Positions 44,222 to 55,081 of a stretch of 64,000 nt of DNA are shown in pieces (position 1 is the stretch's first letter; each line of letters begins with the position of its first letter). The stretch covers positions 868,001-932,000 of the forward strand of contig NZ_AP018052.1 in the NCBI RefSeq assembly GCF_002356355.1, in the 5' to 3' direction. The stretch comes from Thiohalobacter thiocyanaticus. Its GTDB lineage: Bacteria; Pseudomonadota; Gammaproteobacteria; Thiohalobacterales; Thiohalobacteraceae. The translations under genes and the position numbers were made by a program. Below the pieces are notes generated by a model. It made no database searches. It saw only the letters and a list, made by a program, of their open reading frames with translations, and had not been told where the DNA came from.

Positions 44222-44378
44222 GGAACGCAGAGGACGCAAAGACACAGAGGCGCAAAGATTCTGTAGGTTGGGTTAGGTGCATGGCACCGTAACCCAACAT
44301 GCCGCGGGCTGTCGGGTTACGCTACGCTAACCCGACCTACGTGCCGCGCCTTTGCGCCTTTACGCCTCTGCGTTGAAA
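44222..44378. repeat. Composite repeat: family D arms around a family A palindrome
   Basis: Left arm GGAACGCAGAGGACGCAAAG at about 44222-44241 and right arm TTTACGCCTCTGCGTTGAAA. The family A palindrome sits at 44263-44341 with ends GTAGGTTGGGTTAGG and CGCTAACCCGACCTACG. It lies between the convergent slyD-like and msrB genes. Confidence 0.8.
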
Positions 44379-44388
44379 GGGTTTTATC

Positions 44389-44772
<384 letters not shown>

Positions 44773-44983
44773 GATCGTGCTCTTGTGTTCGGTGTTAAGT
44801 GACGCGGGTCAGGCCGGGTGCAACGGGTAATCCGCGCACACCCTGCCTCGGCGCCGGGCCGTTGATGCTGCCGAGTCTGCAGCCAAGTCCGGCTGATTGC
44901 CAGCCCCGCCGGGCGATATCCATACCGGATGCGGTAGAATGGCGGTTTTGAATCGTGACGACATGATCAGAGGTCCCTCCACC

Positions 44984-45367
44984 ATGTCCAGGCCCGTACT
45001 TCTGTCCATCATCGAACTGGGTGGCTATCCCAATTTCGCGCCCCTCTACCAGCGCCTGGGCTGTGAGGTGATCGTGGAGGGGACCATGCGCAAGGCGCTG
45101 GCTGCGGCGCGCAAACGCCAGCCGCGGGTGATCGTGGCCGAGTTCAATTTCCAGTCCGATTTCCGTGACCGCACCAGCAGTCTGGAGAGCCTGCTGGCGG
45201 TGGTGCAGCGACTGCCGGATACGCGGGTGATCGTGTTCTATGAGCAGGAATACGCCCACCAGCTGGCGCGGCTGCAGGCCCGCTTTCCCATCTTCCGCAC
45301 CCTGGCCTTTCCCATCGACGAGGCGGAGCTGGAGGCAGCGGTCAGCGCGGCACTGGCTTCTGATTGA
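44984..45367 (+). CDS. Hypothetical receiver-like protein
   Basis: 127 residues from the ATG at 44984 (AGAGGT ten bases upstream); an ATG at 44963 would add seven. Alternating strands and helices (RPVLLSIIELGGYPNFAPLY, RQPRVIVAEFNFQSDFRD, LPDTRVIVFYEQEYAHQLAR) resemble a CheY-like fold, but the phosphorylation Asp is not in place. Function unknown. It is flanked by msrB (divergent) and a composite repeat. Confidence 0.7.
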   Translation: MSRPVLLSIIELGGYPNFAPLYQRLGCEVIVEGTMRKALAAARKRQPRVIVAEFNFQSDFRDRTSSLESLLAVVQRLPDTRVIVFYEQEYAHQLARLQARFPIFRTLAFPIDEAELEAAVSAALASD

Positions 45368-45373
45368 TATTCA

Positions 45374-45568
45374 AGAGCGCCACGGAATACACGGAAAGCA
45401 CGGACAAAGAAAAATTATCCCAGCATATGCAGGTCGGGTTAGCCCATAGGGCGTAACCCGACATTGGCATCGAACCTGTCGGGTTACGCTGCGCCAACCC
45501 TGCCTACGGGATTCTGAACAAGCAATATGTAATTTTCCGTGCTTTCCGTGTATTCCGTGGCGCTCTTT
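45374..45568. repeat. Composite repeat: family C arms around a family A palindrome
   Basis: Left arm AAGAGCGCCACGGAATACAC and right arm GTGTATTCCGTGGCGCTCTT are a perfect 20-bp inverted pair at the two ends. The family A copy lies at 45430-45508. The right arm overlaps the end of the next gene and carries its TAA stop. Confidence 0.85.
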
Positions 45569-46028
45569 ATTTCTTAAATCCCCGCCGCCGGCTGCGGCCC
45601 TGGAACTGCTTGATGTCCTTCATGACCTCGTTGAAGGGGATGGCGTCGATGCTGCCGAAGCGCTGTTCGGCGCGGTTGAGGGTATCGAAGGCGTTCTCCA
45701 CCTTCCCGGCGCTGGCGCGTTCCGGCTGCACCAGGGTCTGGATGCCGAGCAACCCGCCGACCTGGACCCGGATCTCCTTGTTGTGCGGCAGCGGGCCGCC
45801 GATGTGAGTCAGCTGCAGGGCGAAACGGGCGTCCCGGCGCATCCGCTCCAGCAGGGCGATGCAGCGTCGGTTGGCGTCTTCGGACTGGCAGCCCACGCCT
45901 TCGCGGTCGGCAAGGTAGAAGCGGTGCATCTGGGTGCAGCCGACATGGCGGGCATTGATGGCCTTCTCGAAGATGCAGCGCCGTTGATTCACGGCGTCGT
46001 AGGTGGAGCGGTATTCGTCCTCTTCCAT
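45567..46028 (-). CDS. Conserved-looking hypothetical protein, 153 residues
   Basis: A soluble protein with four Cys in its N-terminal half (QRRCIFEKAINARHVGC, REGVGCQSEDANRRC) and a basic tail (RSRRRGFKK). I do not recognise the family. It follows the 79-residue gene by 15 bases on the same strand, so the two form an operon. The stop lies in the arm of a family C repeat. Confidence 0.7.
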   Translation of the reverse strand: MEEDEYRSTYDAVNQRRCIFEKAINARHVGCTQMHRFYLADREGVGCQSEDANRRCIALLERMRRDARFALQLTHIGGPLPHNKEIRVQVGGLLGIQTLVQPERASAGKVENAFDTLNRAEQRFGSIDAIPFNEVMKDIKQFQGRSRRRGFKK

Positions 46029-46043
46029 GGTGGAATGCGAGGC

Positions 46044-46283
46044 CTACTTTTCCCACTCCATCACGATCGGCTTCTCGCGCTTCTCCATCAGCCGTTCTTC
46101 GGCCTCGAGCTGGTTGGGCGCGAACATGACCTTGACCAGGATGTCCGTGTCCCGGCCCAGTTCGGCGCGGCGGTTGCGGGCGAACTTCTTGGCCTCCTGG
46201 AAGGAGTCGAACTCGGCCTGGTATTCCAGGTTCCTGGCGATACCGGTTGGATCCTGGGTGATGTCATAGATGTAATACGGCAT
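46044..46283 (-). CDS. Small conserved-looking protein, 79 residues
   Basis: ATG 46283 follows CGGAGGGCGACACG. The protein starts MPYYIYDITQDPTGIARNLE and has charged helices (FDSFQEAKKFARNRRAEL, EAEERLMEKREKPIVMEWEK). It looks like a small soluble partner protein; I do not know the function. It is upstream of the 153-residue gene, probably in one operon. Confidence 0.75.
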   Translation of the reverse strand: MPYYIYDITQDPTGIARNLEYQAEFDSFQEAKKFARNRRAELGRDTDILVKVMFAPNQLEAEERLMEKREKPIVMEWEK

Positions 46284-46446
46284 CGTGTCGCCCTCCGGGG
46301 GGTTGATCGATTCTGAGGTTGCGGGAAATTCTAACCCAGGCACCGGATGTGCGCATTAACCCCGGTAATCAAGCAGGTATTTGGGGTTTGTCGCTGCCAG
46401 CCATCCGTTACAATTGCTGGTAAAGCCATACAGGGGGTGCCTGAAC

Positions 46447-46803
46447 ATGCAGAACAAGCCCGATATCAAGACCGCCATCCCTCAGCAACGCTATCAGCTG
46501 GGCCAGTTTTCCGTGACTGTTCTGGGGGAGATCGAGACCGGGGACGCCAATGACTACCGCTATATCCTGGCCGTGGTGCATGAGGGCAACCCGGAGCCCG
46601 GCCTGTATCTGACCTGCGAACCGGCGCCCCGGGAGGCGCAGGACAAGGGCCGCTGGGCGATGCGCCTGATCCTGCCCGACGGCGCGCAGGTTTTCGCGGC
46701 CAACGATGCCTGGGACGATATCGATGCCTTTGCCCGTGACGGTCTGGCCGCAGTGCAGCAGTTGCTGCAGCTGACTGACGAAGAGCCCTTCCGGCTGCTG
46801 TAG
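46447..46803 (+). CDS. Hypothetical protein, 118 residues
   Basis: ATG 46447 has AGGGGGT upstream. A compact acidic domain of alternating strands (YQLGQFSVTVLGEIETGDAN, DYRYILAVVHEGNPEPGLYL, RWAMRLILPDGAQVFAANDA) ending in a helix. No signal or membrane segment. It lies 12 bases before the ferredoxin-reductase gene and is probably co-transcribed with it. Confidence 0.75.
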   Translation: MQNKPDIKTAIPQQRYQLGQFSVTVLGEIETGDANDYRYILAVVHEGNPEPGLYLTCEPAPREAQDKGRWAMRLILPDGAQVFAANDAWDDIDAFARDGLAAVQQLLQLTDEEPFRLL

Positions 46804-46815
46804 CCGTCCGCTGCC

Positions 46816-47874
46816 ATGACTCGCCGGGTCGAGCTGCTGCCTTCCGGGAATGTGTTCCAGGCCGAGGCCGGGGAGACCCTGCTGGAGGCCGCGCTGCGCT
46901 CCGGGCTCAACCTCAAGTACAACTGCAACAGCGGCAGCTGCGGCGACTGCCAGGCACGGCTGATCTCCGGCGAACTGGGCCGGATGGGGCATCACGACTA
47001 CGTGTTCAGCCGCGAGGAGAGGGCCAACAACCACTTCCTCATGTGTCGCGCCCATGCCGCCAGCGATCTGGTCCTCGAGGCCGTGGAGGCGCGCAGCGCC
47101 GAGGATATCCCGCATCATCGCATCACGACCACGGTGGCACGGCTCAATCCCTTGTCGGATACCGTGATGGAACTGCAGCTGCGCACGCCGCGCACCCAGA
47201 CACTGTGGTTCCTGGCCGGTCAGTACGTGACGCTCAGCGGCGAGGGCCTGCCGACCCGCAACAAGTCCATTGCCAGCTGCCCCTGCAACGGCATGCTGCT
47301 GCAATTCCATGTCCAGCAGGTGGAGGGGGATCCCTTTGCCGAGTACGTCTTCAACCGGATGAAGCCGCGCGACAAGGTCGAGGTGGAGGGCCCCTATGGA
47401 CGCTTCACCCTGGACGAGGACTCGGGCCGGCCGTGCCTGTTCCTGGCCTGCGAGACCGGCTTTGCGCCGGTCAAGAGCCTGATCGAGCATGCCATCTCGC
47501 TGGAGTTCGATCAGCCGTTGCGCCTGTACTGGGCGGTGTCGCGGCCGGAGGATCTGTATCTGGCCAACTACTGCCGTTCCTGGCAGGACGGCCTGGACGA
47601 CTTCCGCTTCATTCCGGTGGTGGGGCAGGGCGACAACCCGGACTGGACGTCGCCGCAGGTGCCGGATCTGGCCGATGTCCCGGGGCTGTCTCCGCGGGCC
47701 CGCCGCCTGCTGCACGCGGGCCTGCGCATCACGACCGACTATCCGGATCTGTCCGGCTTCGATGTCTATGTCAACGGCCCCGACGCGGACCTGGTGGCGC
47801 TGATCGAGCTGCTGGTCCGCCACGGCCTGCCGCCGGAGCGGCTGTTCGTCGATCGCATCGCGCATATTGATTAG
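46816..47874 (+). CDS. 2Fe-2S ferredoxin / FAD-NAD(P)H oxidoreductase
   Basis: 352 residues, three domains. Residues 1-92: plant-type ferredoxin with ligands in YNCNSGSCGDCQ and FLMCRAHA. Residues about 100-200: FAD domain. Residues about 200-350: NAD-binding domain, with FLACETGFAPVKSLIEHA. This is the architecture of reductases such as CDP-6-deoxy-glucoseen reductase (AscD) and oxygenase reductases. The usual FAD motif RxYS is replaced here by TRNKSIAS, which is unusual. The electron partner is unknown and no oxygenase gene is near. Confidence 0.85.
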   Translation: MTRRVELLPSGNVFQAEAGETLLEAALRSGLNLKYNCNSGSCGDCQARLISGELGRMGHHDYVFSREERANNHFLMCRAHAASDLVLEAVEARSAEDIPHHRITTTVARLNPLSDTVMELQLRTPRTQTLWFLAGQYVTLSGEGLPTRNKSIASCPCNGMLLQFHVQQVEGDPFAEYVFNRMKPRDKVEVEGPYGRFTLDEDSGRPCLFLACETGFAPVKSLIEHAISLEFDQPLRLYWAVSRPEDLYLANYCRSWQDGLDDFRFIPVVGQGDNPDWTSPQVPDLADVPGLSPRARRLLHAGLRITTDYPDLSGFDVYVNGPDADLVALIELLVRHGLPPERLFVDRIAHID

Positions 47875-47883
47875 GCAAAAATC

Positions 47884-48104
47884 AAGAGCGCCACGGAATA
47901 CACGGAAAACACGGAAATTTCATAATGCATGCCGAGGCGCTTTGCGCCCGGCATGAAATATTATCGATAGCATGTAGGTCGGGTTAGCCCGAAGGGCGTA
48001 ACCCGACATGGCCAGGCCAACGATTAGTGTCGGGTTACGCTACGCTAACCCGACCTACTTTTGGATTGGATTTATCTCGTCCGTGTATTCCGTGGCGCTC
48101 TTGA
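47884..48104. repeat. Composite repeat: family C arms around a family A palindrome
   Basis: Left arm AAGAGCGCCACGGAATACAC and right arm GTGTATTCCGTGGCGCTCTT are the same 20-base inverted pair as at 45374-45568. The family A copy lies at 47974-48058. It fills the gap between convergent genes. Confidence 0.85.
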
Positions 48105-48113
48105 ATTTTTCTG

Positions 48114-48416
48114 TCAGCCGGCATCGTCAGCCAGGCCGATGGTCTCGATGCGGTGGCCGCGCAGGCGGATGAAGCCGGTCTGGCGGGTGGCGCCGTCGCG
48201 GCTGTATTCGAAGCGGTAGGTGCGGGCCAGGGTGGCATGCCCGCGCGGGGCCCGGGTCAGGCCCAGGCGGCTCAGGGTGACGGTGGCATCCAGCAGCTGC
48301 AGGCCCTGCTGGTGGCAGGTGTCGCGGGCGCCGGCGGCGGCCAGGTCGCGGGCCTTCATACTGTCGAGCCAGAACAGAACCAACGCAGCCAGCAGGATGA
48401 GCAGCAGCGGGGTCAC
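48114..48416 (-). CDS. DUF3301-type membrane-anchored protein
   Basis: 100 residues from a GTG that overlaps the stop of the YdcH-like gene (GTGA). One N-terminal membrane helix (LLLILLAALVLFWLDSMKAR), then a small soluble domain (LLDATVTLSRLGLTRAPRGH, TYRFEYSRDGATRQTGFIRL) typical of DUF3301. Function is unknown; it is expected in the inner membrane with its tail outside. Confidence 0.75.
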   Translation of the reverse strand: MTPLLLILLAALVLFWLDSMKARDLAAAGARDTCHQQGLQLLDATVTLSRLGLTRAPRGHATLARTYRFEYSRDGATRQTGFIRLRGHRIETIGLADDAG

Positions 48417-48619
48417 GCGTCCAGGTCGGGAATCAGCGCGCTTTCCAGGCGGTGGATCATGTCCTTGAGCAGCAGCTTGCGTTTCTTCATCCGCTGCAGG
48501 GTGAGCTGGTTCATGGCCGGGTCCTGGTTCAGACGCAGCAGCGCCTCGTCCAGGTCCCGGTGCTCCAGCCGCAGGGCCTCCAGGCGCTGACGCAGATTGT
48601 GCTGTTCGGTTTGATCCAT
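48413..48619 (-). CDS. YdcH-family (DUF465) small coiled-coil protein
   Basis: 68 residues, a single helical hairpin: LEALRLEHRDLDEALLRLNQ, then LTLQRMKKRKLLLKDMIHRL. This is a complete DUF465 domain. Function is unknown. It is coupled to the DUF3301 gene by a four-base overlap. Weak upstream starts exist but MDQTEQHNLRQ is family-like. Confidence 0.85.
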   Translation of the reverse strand: MDQTEQHNLRQRLEALRLEHRDLDEALLRLNQDPAMNQLTLQRMKKRKLLLKDMIHRLESALIPDLDA

Positions 48620-48780
48620 GACCGGCCCGGTTCCTCGGCAACCGCCTGAAAGATTACAAAAAAAGAGGTTTTTACCGCACGCAGCAGCGGTGAAAATGCT
48701 ACACTGATGCGATTGCGCCGCACGCGGCCCGGCTATTGTCGATCCAAGCCCCGTCAATCTCAAGTACCAGTACTCTTTCC

Positions 48781-50964
<2,184 letters not shown>

Positions 50965-50974
50965 ACTCCCGGCT

Positions 50975-51265
50975 TCAGTGTACGGGAGCGTCCGCGCCCT
51001 GCGTCTGCCCGGCCAGACGCGCATCCACCTCCTGCTCCGCCGTAAGCCAGTCGTGCAGCGGGTCCGCCGGGGCAAAGCCGCGGGATTCGGCCCGCAGATA
51101 GGCCGCCTCGGCGATCATCTCATGACGGCGTTCCGGTGTGATCTGGGCGCGTGCAGCTTTTTTCCCGGATCCGGAAGCGCTCGCCCGTTTGGCAGGTGAA
51201 CCGGCGGTTTTTGCCGGGCTGGCAGGGGTCTTGCGGCGGCTGGTGCTCTTGCTGGCGCTCGTCAT
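50975..51265 (-). CDS. DUF2934-type protein with basic N-terminal tail
   Basis: 96 residues. A Ser/Lys/Ala-rich disordered N-terminus (about 1-40) precedes a helical DUF2934 domain (RHEMIAEAAYLRAESRGFAP, DPLHDWLTAEQEVDARLAGQ). Such proteins are common and uncharacterised. It converges with ygiQ. Confidence 0.75.
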   Translation of the reverse strand: MTSASKSTSRRKTPASPAKTAGSPAKRASASGSGKKAARAQITPERRHEMIAEAAYLRAESRGFAPADPLHDWLTAEQEVDARLAGQTQGADAPVH

Positions 51266-51365
51266 CTGTGTCTTCGCTCCATGAACTGTGAGGCATGCAT
51301 GATTGTTTCTGGGGCGGACCCCATTGAATTCGAGTTTAGTCCAGCCCCGATCCGCTGCAACAACA

Positions 51366-51389
51366 AACGCCTCCCCGAAGGGAGGCGTT
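51366..51389 (-). terminator. Intrinsic terminator with UUCG loop
   Basis: AACGCCTCCC and GGGAGGCGTT pair perfectly over 10 bp; on the minus strand the loop is TTCG and TGTTGTTG follows. It lies 54 bp beyond the stop of the cNMP-rhodanese gene. Confidence 0.8.
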
Positions 51390-51443
51390 GCGGTTTGCTC
51401 GCACCGGCCGCTGCCGGCCGGTTCTGCAGTGGTGCCGGGGGAC

Positions 51444-52544
51444 TCAGGCCGCCTCGGTTTCTCTGCCTTCCATCTCGGCCTGGCGGTCGTAGATGCTCTG
51501 GGTCTCGAATGGCCAGCTGCGGATGCCGCCGTCCAGTGACAGCACATCGAACTGGTTCTGGGCCAGGATCAGCGCGGCGACGGCGCTGCGGCTGCCGCCA
51601 TGGCAATAGACGATGTACTGCTTGTTCCGGTCCAGTTCCTCCATCCGGTTGCGCAGTTCGAACAGCGGGACCAGGCGCGCGCCCGGAATGTGGTGGTCGT
51701 CGAACTCCTCCGGATAACGCACATCGATCAGTTCGTGGCCGGTCTCGGCCATGGTACGCGCCACGCTGGGGTTGACCGTCTTGATCAGCGGGTTGCTGAT
51801 CAGTTCCTCGAAGGCGGCCTTGTCCAGCACCAGGACCTCGCCGTCCTCGGTCATCAGCACCGATTCATTGCGGGTGCTGCCGGAGATCAAAGCCTCGCAG
51901 CCGAAGGCGTCGCCCTCGCCGATATCGGCGATCTTGTGCGGCGCATCGTCATAGATGCCGCGCTGATAGACCTCGGCCCGGCCGTTGAGGATGATGTAGT
52001 AGGCATCACCCGCCTCGCCCTGCTGGATGACGTATTCGCCGGCCTTGACGACCTGGGTCTGCATCTTCTGGAACGCCAGTTCCACGGTTTCCAGCGGCAG
52101 GCGCCGGAATACCAGGGAGTTGCGCACCTTCTCCAGCAGCCTGGCGGTCTCGGCGCCGGAGTCCTCCATCATGTGCACGACCTCATCCCAGGAGATGAGG
52201 TTGTCCAGCATCTCGCGGTCGGCATGACAGATGATGCTGTCCTGGCGTGCCACCAGGGTGCAGGTCGCCGGGGCGGCCGGCAGCACCACGGGGCGCTTGC
52301 GGGTGTCGTCGGGGCCGGCCAGCGAGGTGATGGTGCCGCTGCAGATGACCTCCAGCCGGCCCTCGACCACGAACAGGTAGTCATGATCCTGGCCGCCGGC
52401 GATCTGGAAGATCTCACCCTCGCGCAGTTCGATGAAACGCACAATGTTGACGACCTCGCGCAGGCGTTCCTCGGACAGCAGGTTAAAGGGCTGATAGTGC
52501 CGCGACAGACGGTCGAGCACATGCTCCATCTTGATACTGAACAT
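51444..52544 (-). CDS. Double cyclic-nucleotide-binding domain protein with rhodanese domain
   Basis: 366 residues; ATG has GGGAGG upstream. Two cNMP-binding beta barrels in tandem (about 5-120, with IQIAGGQDHDYLFVVEGRLE-like residues, and about 140-245, with YVIQQGEAGDAYYIILNGRA), then a rhodanese domain (about 255-345) with active loop YCHGGSRSAVAAL, so the catalytic Cys is present. No DNA-binding domain is present, so it is not a CRP regulator. It may tie a nucleotide signal to persulfide transfer. It is monocistronic with terminators on both sides. Confidence 0.85.
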   Translation of the reverse strand: MFSIKMEHVLDRLSRHYQPFNLLSEERLREVVNIVRFIELREGEIFQIAGGQDHDYLFVVEGRLEVICSGTITSLAGPDDTRKRPVVLPAAPATCTLVARQDSIICHADREMLDNLISWDEVVHMMEDSGAETARLLEKVRNSLVFRRLPLETVELAFQKMQTQVVKAGEYVIQQGEAGDAYYIILNGRAEVYQRGIYDDAPHKIADIGEGDAFGCEALISGSTRNESVLMTEDGEVLVLDKAAFEELISNPLIKTVNPSVARTMAETGHELIDVRYPEEFDDHHIPGARLVPLFELRNRMEELDRNKQYIVYCHGGSRSAVAALILAQNQFDVLSLDGGIRSWPFETQSIYDRQAEMEGRETEAA

Positions 52545-52654
52545 GGGTGGGGGCCTCCCTTGGTGTTGTTCTTCCCCTGTTGGCAAGGGGTGTGAACAGG
52601 ATAACGGCGCCGGGCGGGCTGACTTGAGTCCGGGCGCGGCGGGAGGAGGCACAA

Positions 52655-52678
52655 AAAACCCCGCAGTTGCGGGGTTTT
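52655..52678 (-). terminator. Strong intrinsic terminator of the dnaJ-related operon
   Basis: AAAACCCCGCA and TGCGGGGTTTT pair perfectly over 11 bp with a two-base loop; TTTTTT follows on the minus strand. It lies just downstream of the gene ending at 52701. Confidence 0.85.
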
Positions 52679-52700
52679 GCCGGGGGCGGGATCAGCTGGT

Positions 52701-53108
52701 TCAGGCGTGAGTGGAGGAGCCCGAACTGTCCCAGGCGAAGGCGCAGTCCAGGTGGGTGCGTACCCGCACCATGCCGCTGAGGCCGTCCTCGATCATGCAG
52801 CTGAGGGGGGTGCGCCGGCGCAGGTGCTTGTTGCGGCGGTGCATCCAGATCGGGGCCATCTGGGGATTGGCCGGAAAGGTGGTGCGCAGGGCGTCGGCGA
52901 TGCCCAGGATGTGCTCGACCGATTCGTTGACCCGGGGCTCGTCCGGGAGGGCCTCGTTCATGTCGCGGAAACGGTTGATCCTGCGTGCGGGCGTGCCGTC
53001 CGGCAGGCACAGTATCCTGACCTGGTCGGAGTTCTGGGCGCCCCAGCTGTCCAGCATCCGGATCACGGCGCGGGTCAGGGCTACGCGTTCTTCATTGGTG
53101 AGGTCCAT
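52701..53108 (-). CDS. MbcA/ParS/Xre-type toxin-binding-domain-like protein
   Basis: 135 residues; ATG 53108 has AGGAG upstream. The C-terminal half (VEHILGIADALRTTFPANPQ, MAPIWMHRRNKHLRRRTPLS, CMIEDGLSGMVRVRTHLDC) has the pattern of the DUF2384 domain, which in antitoxins binds an RES-type toxin. No RES toxin gene is next to it; it is the last gene of a four-gene operon. The assignment rests on motif pattern only. Confidence 0.65.
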   Translation of the reverse strand: MDLTNEERVALTRAVIRMLDSWGAQNSDQVRILCLPDGTPARRINRFRDMNEALPDEPRVNESVEHILGIADALRTTFPANPQMAPIWMHRRNKHLRRRTPLSCMIEDGLSGMVRVRTHLDCAFAWDSSGSSTHA

Positions 53109-53158
53109 GGTCAACTCCTGGTCTCCCGGATCGCGGGGAGACGATGGCTGTATTGAAT

Positions 53159-53467
53159 TCAGTGGTCGCCGCTGCCGGGCTTGTCGCCGCGCAGGCTGGT
53201 GACATTCAGCGGCACCACAACCTCGCGCTTGGGCTCGTCGATGAAGCGCGGGCGCATGTTCATGGGACGGCCGAATTCCTCGGCCAGTTCCTGCTCGCGG
53301 GCGGCGATGAGGGCCAGACAGTCGCGAATGCCTTCGATGGTGTTTTCGGACAGCGGATGCCGGAAGCCGGGTTTGGCATGGGTGTCCTTGGCGACATCGG
53401 TGAGCACACGCTTCATCATGCGCAGGATGCGCTCTTCCTTGCTCAGTTCGGGTTCTTCGGAAGCCAT
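53159..53467 (-). CDS. Conserved-looking hypothetical protein, 102 residues
   Basis: A soluble charged protein: ELSKEERILRMMKRVLTDVA, then HPLSENTIEGIRDCLALIAA and a conserved-looking GRPMNMRPRFIDEPKREVVV. I recall similar proteins in Chromatiales-type genomes, sometimes labelled with unrelated names, but no function is known. It lies in the dnaJ-related operon. Confidence 0.75.
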   Translation of the reverse strand: MASEEPELSKEERILRMMKRVLTDVAKDTHAKPGFRHPLSENTIEGIRDCLALIAAREQELAEEFGRPMNMRPRFIDEPKREVVVPLNVTSLRGDKPGSGDH

Positions 53468-53512
53468 ATCACTACCTGCAGTGTCCGGCGGCACGCCGAT
53501 TGACGTACCTGA

Positions 53513-54148
53513 TCAATTTGGTCGGTCATTGTGCCACATGACCGGGCCGGTTTCATCCGCCGGCTGCTGGTCGGCCTGGGTATAGAAGCTGGACCAGGGG
53601 GAATCCGTAATTTTTTCAATCGCCTGAATAAACCCTTCGGTAGGTGCGGCCTCTCCCGGATGGATGCCCCAGACCTCCAGAAACAGGTTGGCATATCCGG
53701 CGTGTCCCTGCCAGTTCCAGTCCGTGATCGCGGCCTCGTGCCCGCAGTGCGCACAGGTCCGGTCCGTCCCGGGCCCGGTCAGGAGCTCGGCTGCCGCCAC
53801 GGACTTGCGGCAGGCCGGGCAGCGCACCCTGGCGCGCGGATTGGCGCGAAAGCGCGCCCGGGGCAGGAGGCGGGTGAGATGGAGATGACAGAACCGGCCC
53901 TGTCGTGCCGCGGTGTTGCGTGCCGCGGTATCGGCGGGGGGCTCGGTCTCGATATAGGGGGAGCAGCCGAGAAACACCAGTTGGTCAAGAAACTGCGCGC
54001 CGGTAGTGAAATGCTCGCGCCCGTCGAGTTCGAATGCCTGACCCAGGAAGCCGCACCCGTGCAGATGGGAAAGCAACGCTGCACGCTGCGCCGCGCTGAT
54101 ATCGTCGCGCTGCGGGAACAGGATGAGTTGATAGGCGGACAGGGACAT
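53513..54148 (-). CDS. Hypothetical protein with zinc-ribbon motif
   Basis: 211 residues. Two CxxC pairs (RVRCPACRKS and RTCAHCGHE) about 25 residues apart suggest a zinc ribbon in the middle. The N-terminal block (SLSAYQLILFPQRDDISAAQ) and C-terminal WGIHPGEAAPTEGFIQAIEK are unfamiliar. No membrane segment. It lies 12 bases after the dnaJ-related gene. Confidence 0.75.
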   Translation of the reverse strand: MSLSAYQLILFPQRDDISAAQRAALLSHLHGCGFLGQAFELDGREHFTTGAQFLDQLVFLGCSPYIETEPPADTAARNTAARQGRFCHLHLTRLLPRARFRANPRARVRCPACRKSVAAAELLTGPGTDRTCAHCGHEAAITDWNWQGHAGYANLFLEVWGIHPGEAAPTEGFIQAIEKITDSPWSSFYTQADQQPADETGPVMWHNDRPN

Positions 54149-54160
54149 GGCGTTGTGGTG

Positions 54161-54751
54161 TCAGCGGCTGCCGCCCTTGCCGAGCAGCAGGGCGGCAGCC
54201 TCGTTGATGGCCTGCAGGGTGGCGGTGTCGCCCCCGCGGTCGGGATGGTGGCGCATGGCCAGCCGGCGATACTGATCGCGAATGGCCGTCACGTCGGCAT
54301 CGGCATCGAGTTCCAGTACGCGCAGCGCCTCGACCCGCTGGTCCTGGCGCAGATAGCGTTGCCAGAAACGCCCCAGCATGGCCTCGACATCGGCTGCCGA
54401 GGTCTGCTCCAGGTTGGACCAGTCCAGGTAATAGTCGCGCAATGGATCATGTCCGCCCAGGGCCTGGGCGGCGTTCTCCTCCAGCGGCAACAGTTGAATG
54501 CGCAGTACGTGGATCCACAGGGTTTCATCGCCACCGGTCAGCAGGCGCTCGCGCAGCCGGTACAGGGCATGGAACAGAATGAAGTGGGTCTGGAACAGGT
54601 TCAGGCTGTCATCGAGACGGGCTGAGCCGAGCGCGTCCTCGTCCGTCTCGCGCAGTGCCTGCAGCAACCCGTGTTCGCTCAGTCCCTGCGGGTGGCGCTG
54701 CAGGATGGCGAGGAGCCGCTGGCCGAATTGCTCGATTGCCTGGGTGTCCAT
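54161..54751 (-). CDS. DnaJ-related protein with C-terminal J domain
   Basis: 196 residues. Residues about 1-115 are the DnaJ-related N-terminal domain (LARHPQ-like, FQTHFILFHALYRLRERLLT). The J domain is at the C-terminus (ALRVLELDADADVTAIRDQY) with the HPD tripeptide in MRHHPDRGGDTATLQAINEA. It should stimulate an Hsp70 (DnaK or HscA). It starts the four-gene minus-strand operon that ends at 52701. Confidence 0.88.
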   Translation of the reverse strand: MDTQAIEQFGQRLLAILQRHPQGLSEHGLLQALRETDEDALGSARLDDSLNLFQTHFILFHALYRLRERLLTGGDETLWIHVLRIQLLPLEENAAQALGGHDPLRDYYLDWSNLEQTSAADVEAMLGRFWQRYLRQDQRVEALRVLELDADADVTAIRDQYRRLAMRHHPDRGGDTATLQAINEAAALLLGKGGSR

Positions 54752-54789
54752 GTCCGGTCAGGTCTGTGCAGCCCAGCAGGGGGTCAAAA

Positions 54790-54977
54790 GCGCCACGGAA
54801 TACACGCAAAGCACGGAAAATTTGAATTCAATCATGTGTAGGTCGGGTTAGCCCGCAGGGCGTAACCCGACACGCGAACCGCGGACTGCGTCGGGTTACG
54901 CTTCGCTAACCCGACCTACAGATGCCGCAGCAAGCAACATACAATTGTCCGTGCTTTGCGTGTATTCCGTGGCTGTC
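54790..54977. repeat. Composite repeat: family C arms around a family A palindrome
   Basis: Left arm GCGCCACGGAATACACGCAA and right arm TTGCGTGTATTCCGTGGCTG. The family A copy lies at 54838-54920. The arms carry the change GCAAAG in both copies (compare GAAAGC elsewhere), so the two arms changed together. Confidence 0.8.
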
Positions 54978-55045
54978 AATACGCAAATTGTAACCCGGCG
55001 ACCCCGACATAGATAGATTCCACGCCCTGGTGGCGAATCCCGGTG

Positions 55046-55073
55046 TTGACCCCGGTCGGCGTTAGGCTATGCT
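55046..55073 (+). promoter_or_regulatory. Sigma-70 promoter before the His-rich gene
   Basis: TTGACC at 55046-55051, a 16-bp spacer and TATGCT at 55068-55073. The ATG at 55082 would lie within a few bases of the transcript start, so the message may be nearly leaderless, or translation starts later. No Zur box was recognised. Confidence 0.5.
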
Positions 55074-55081
55074 GTGCCGCC

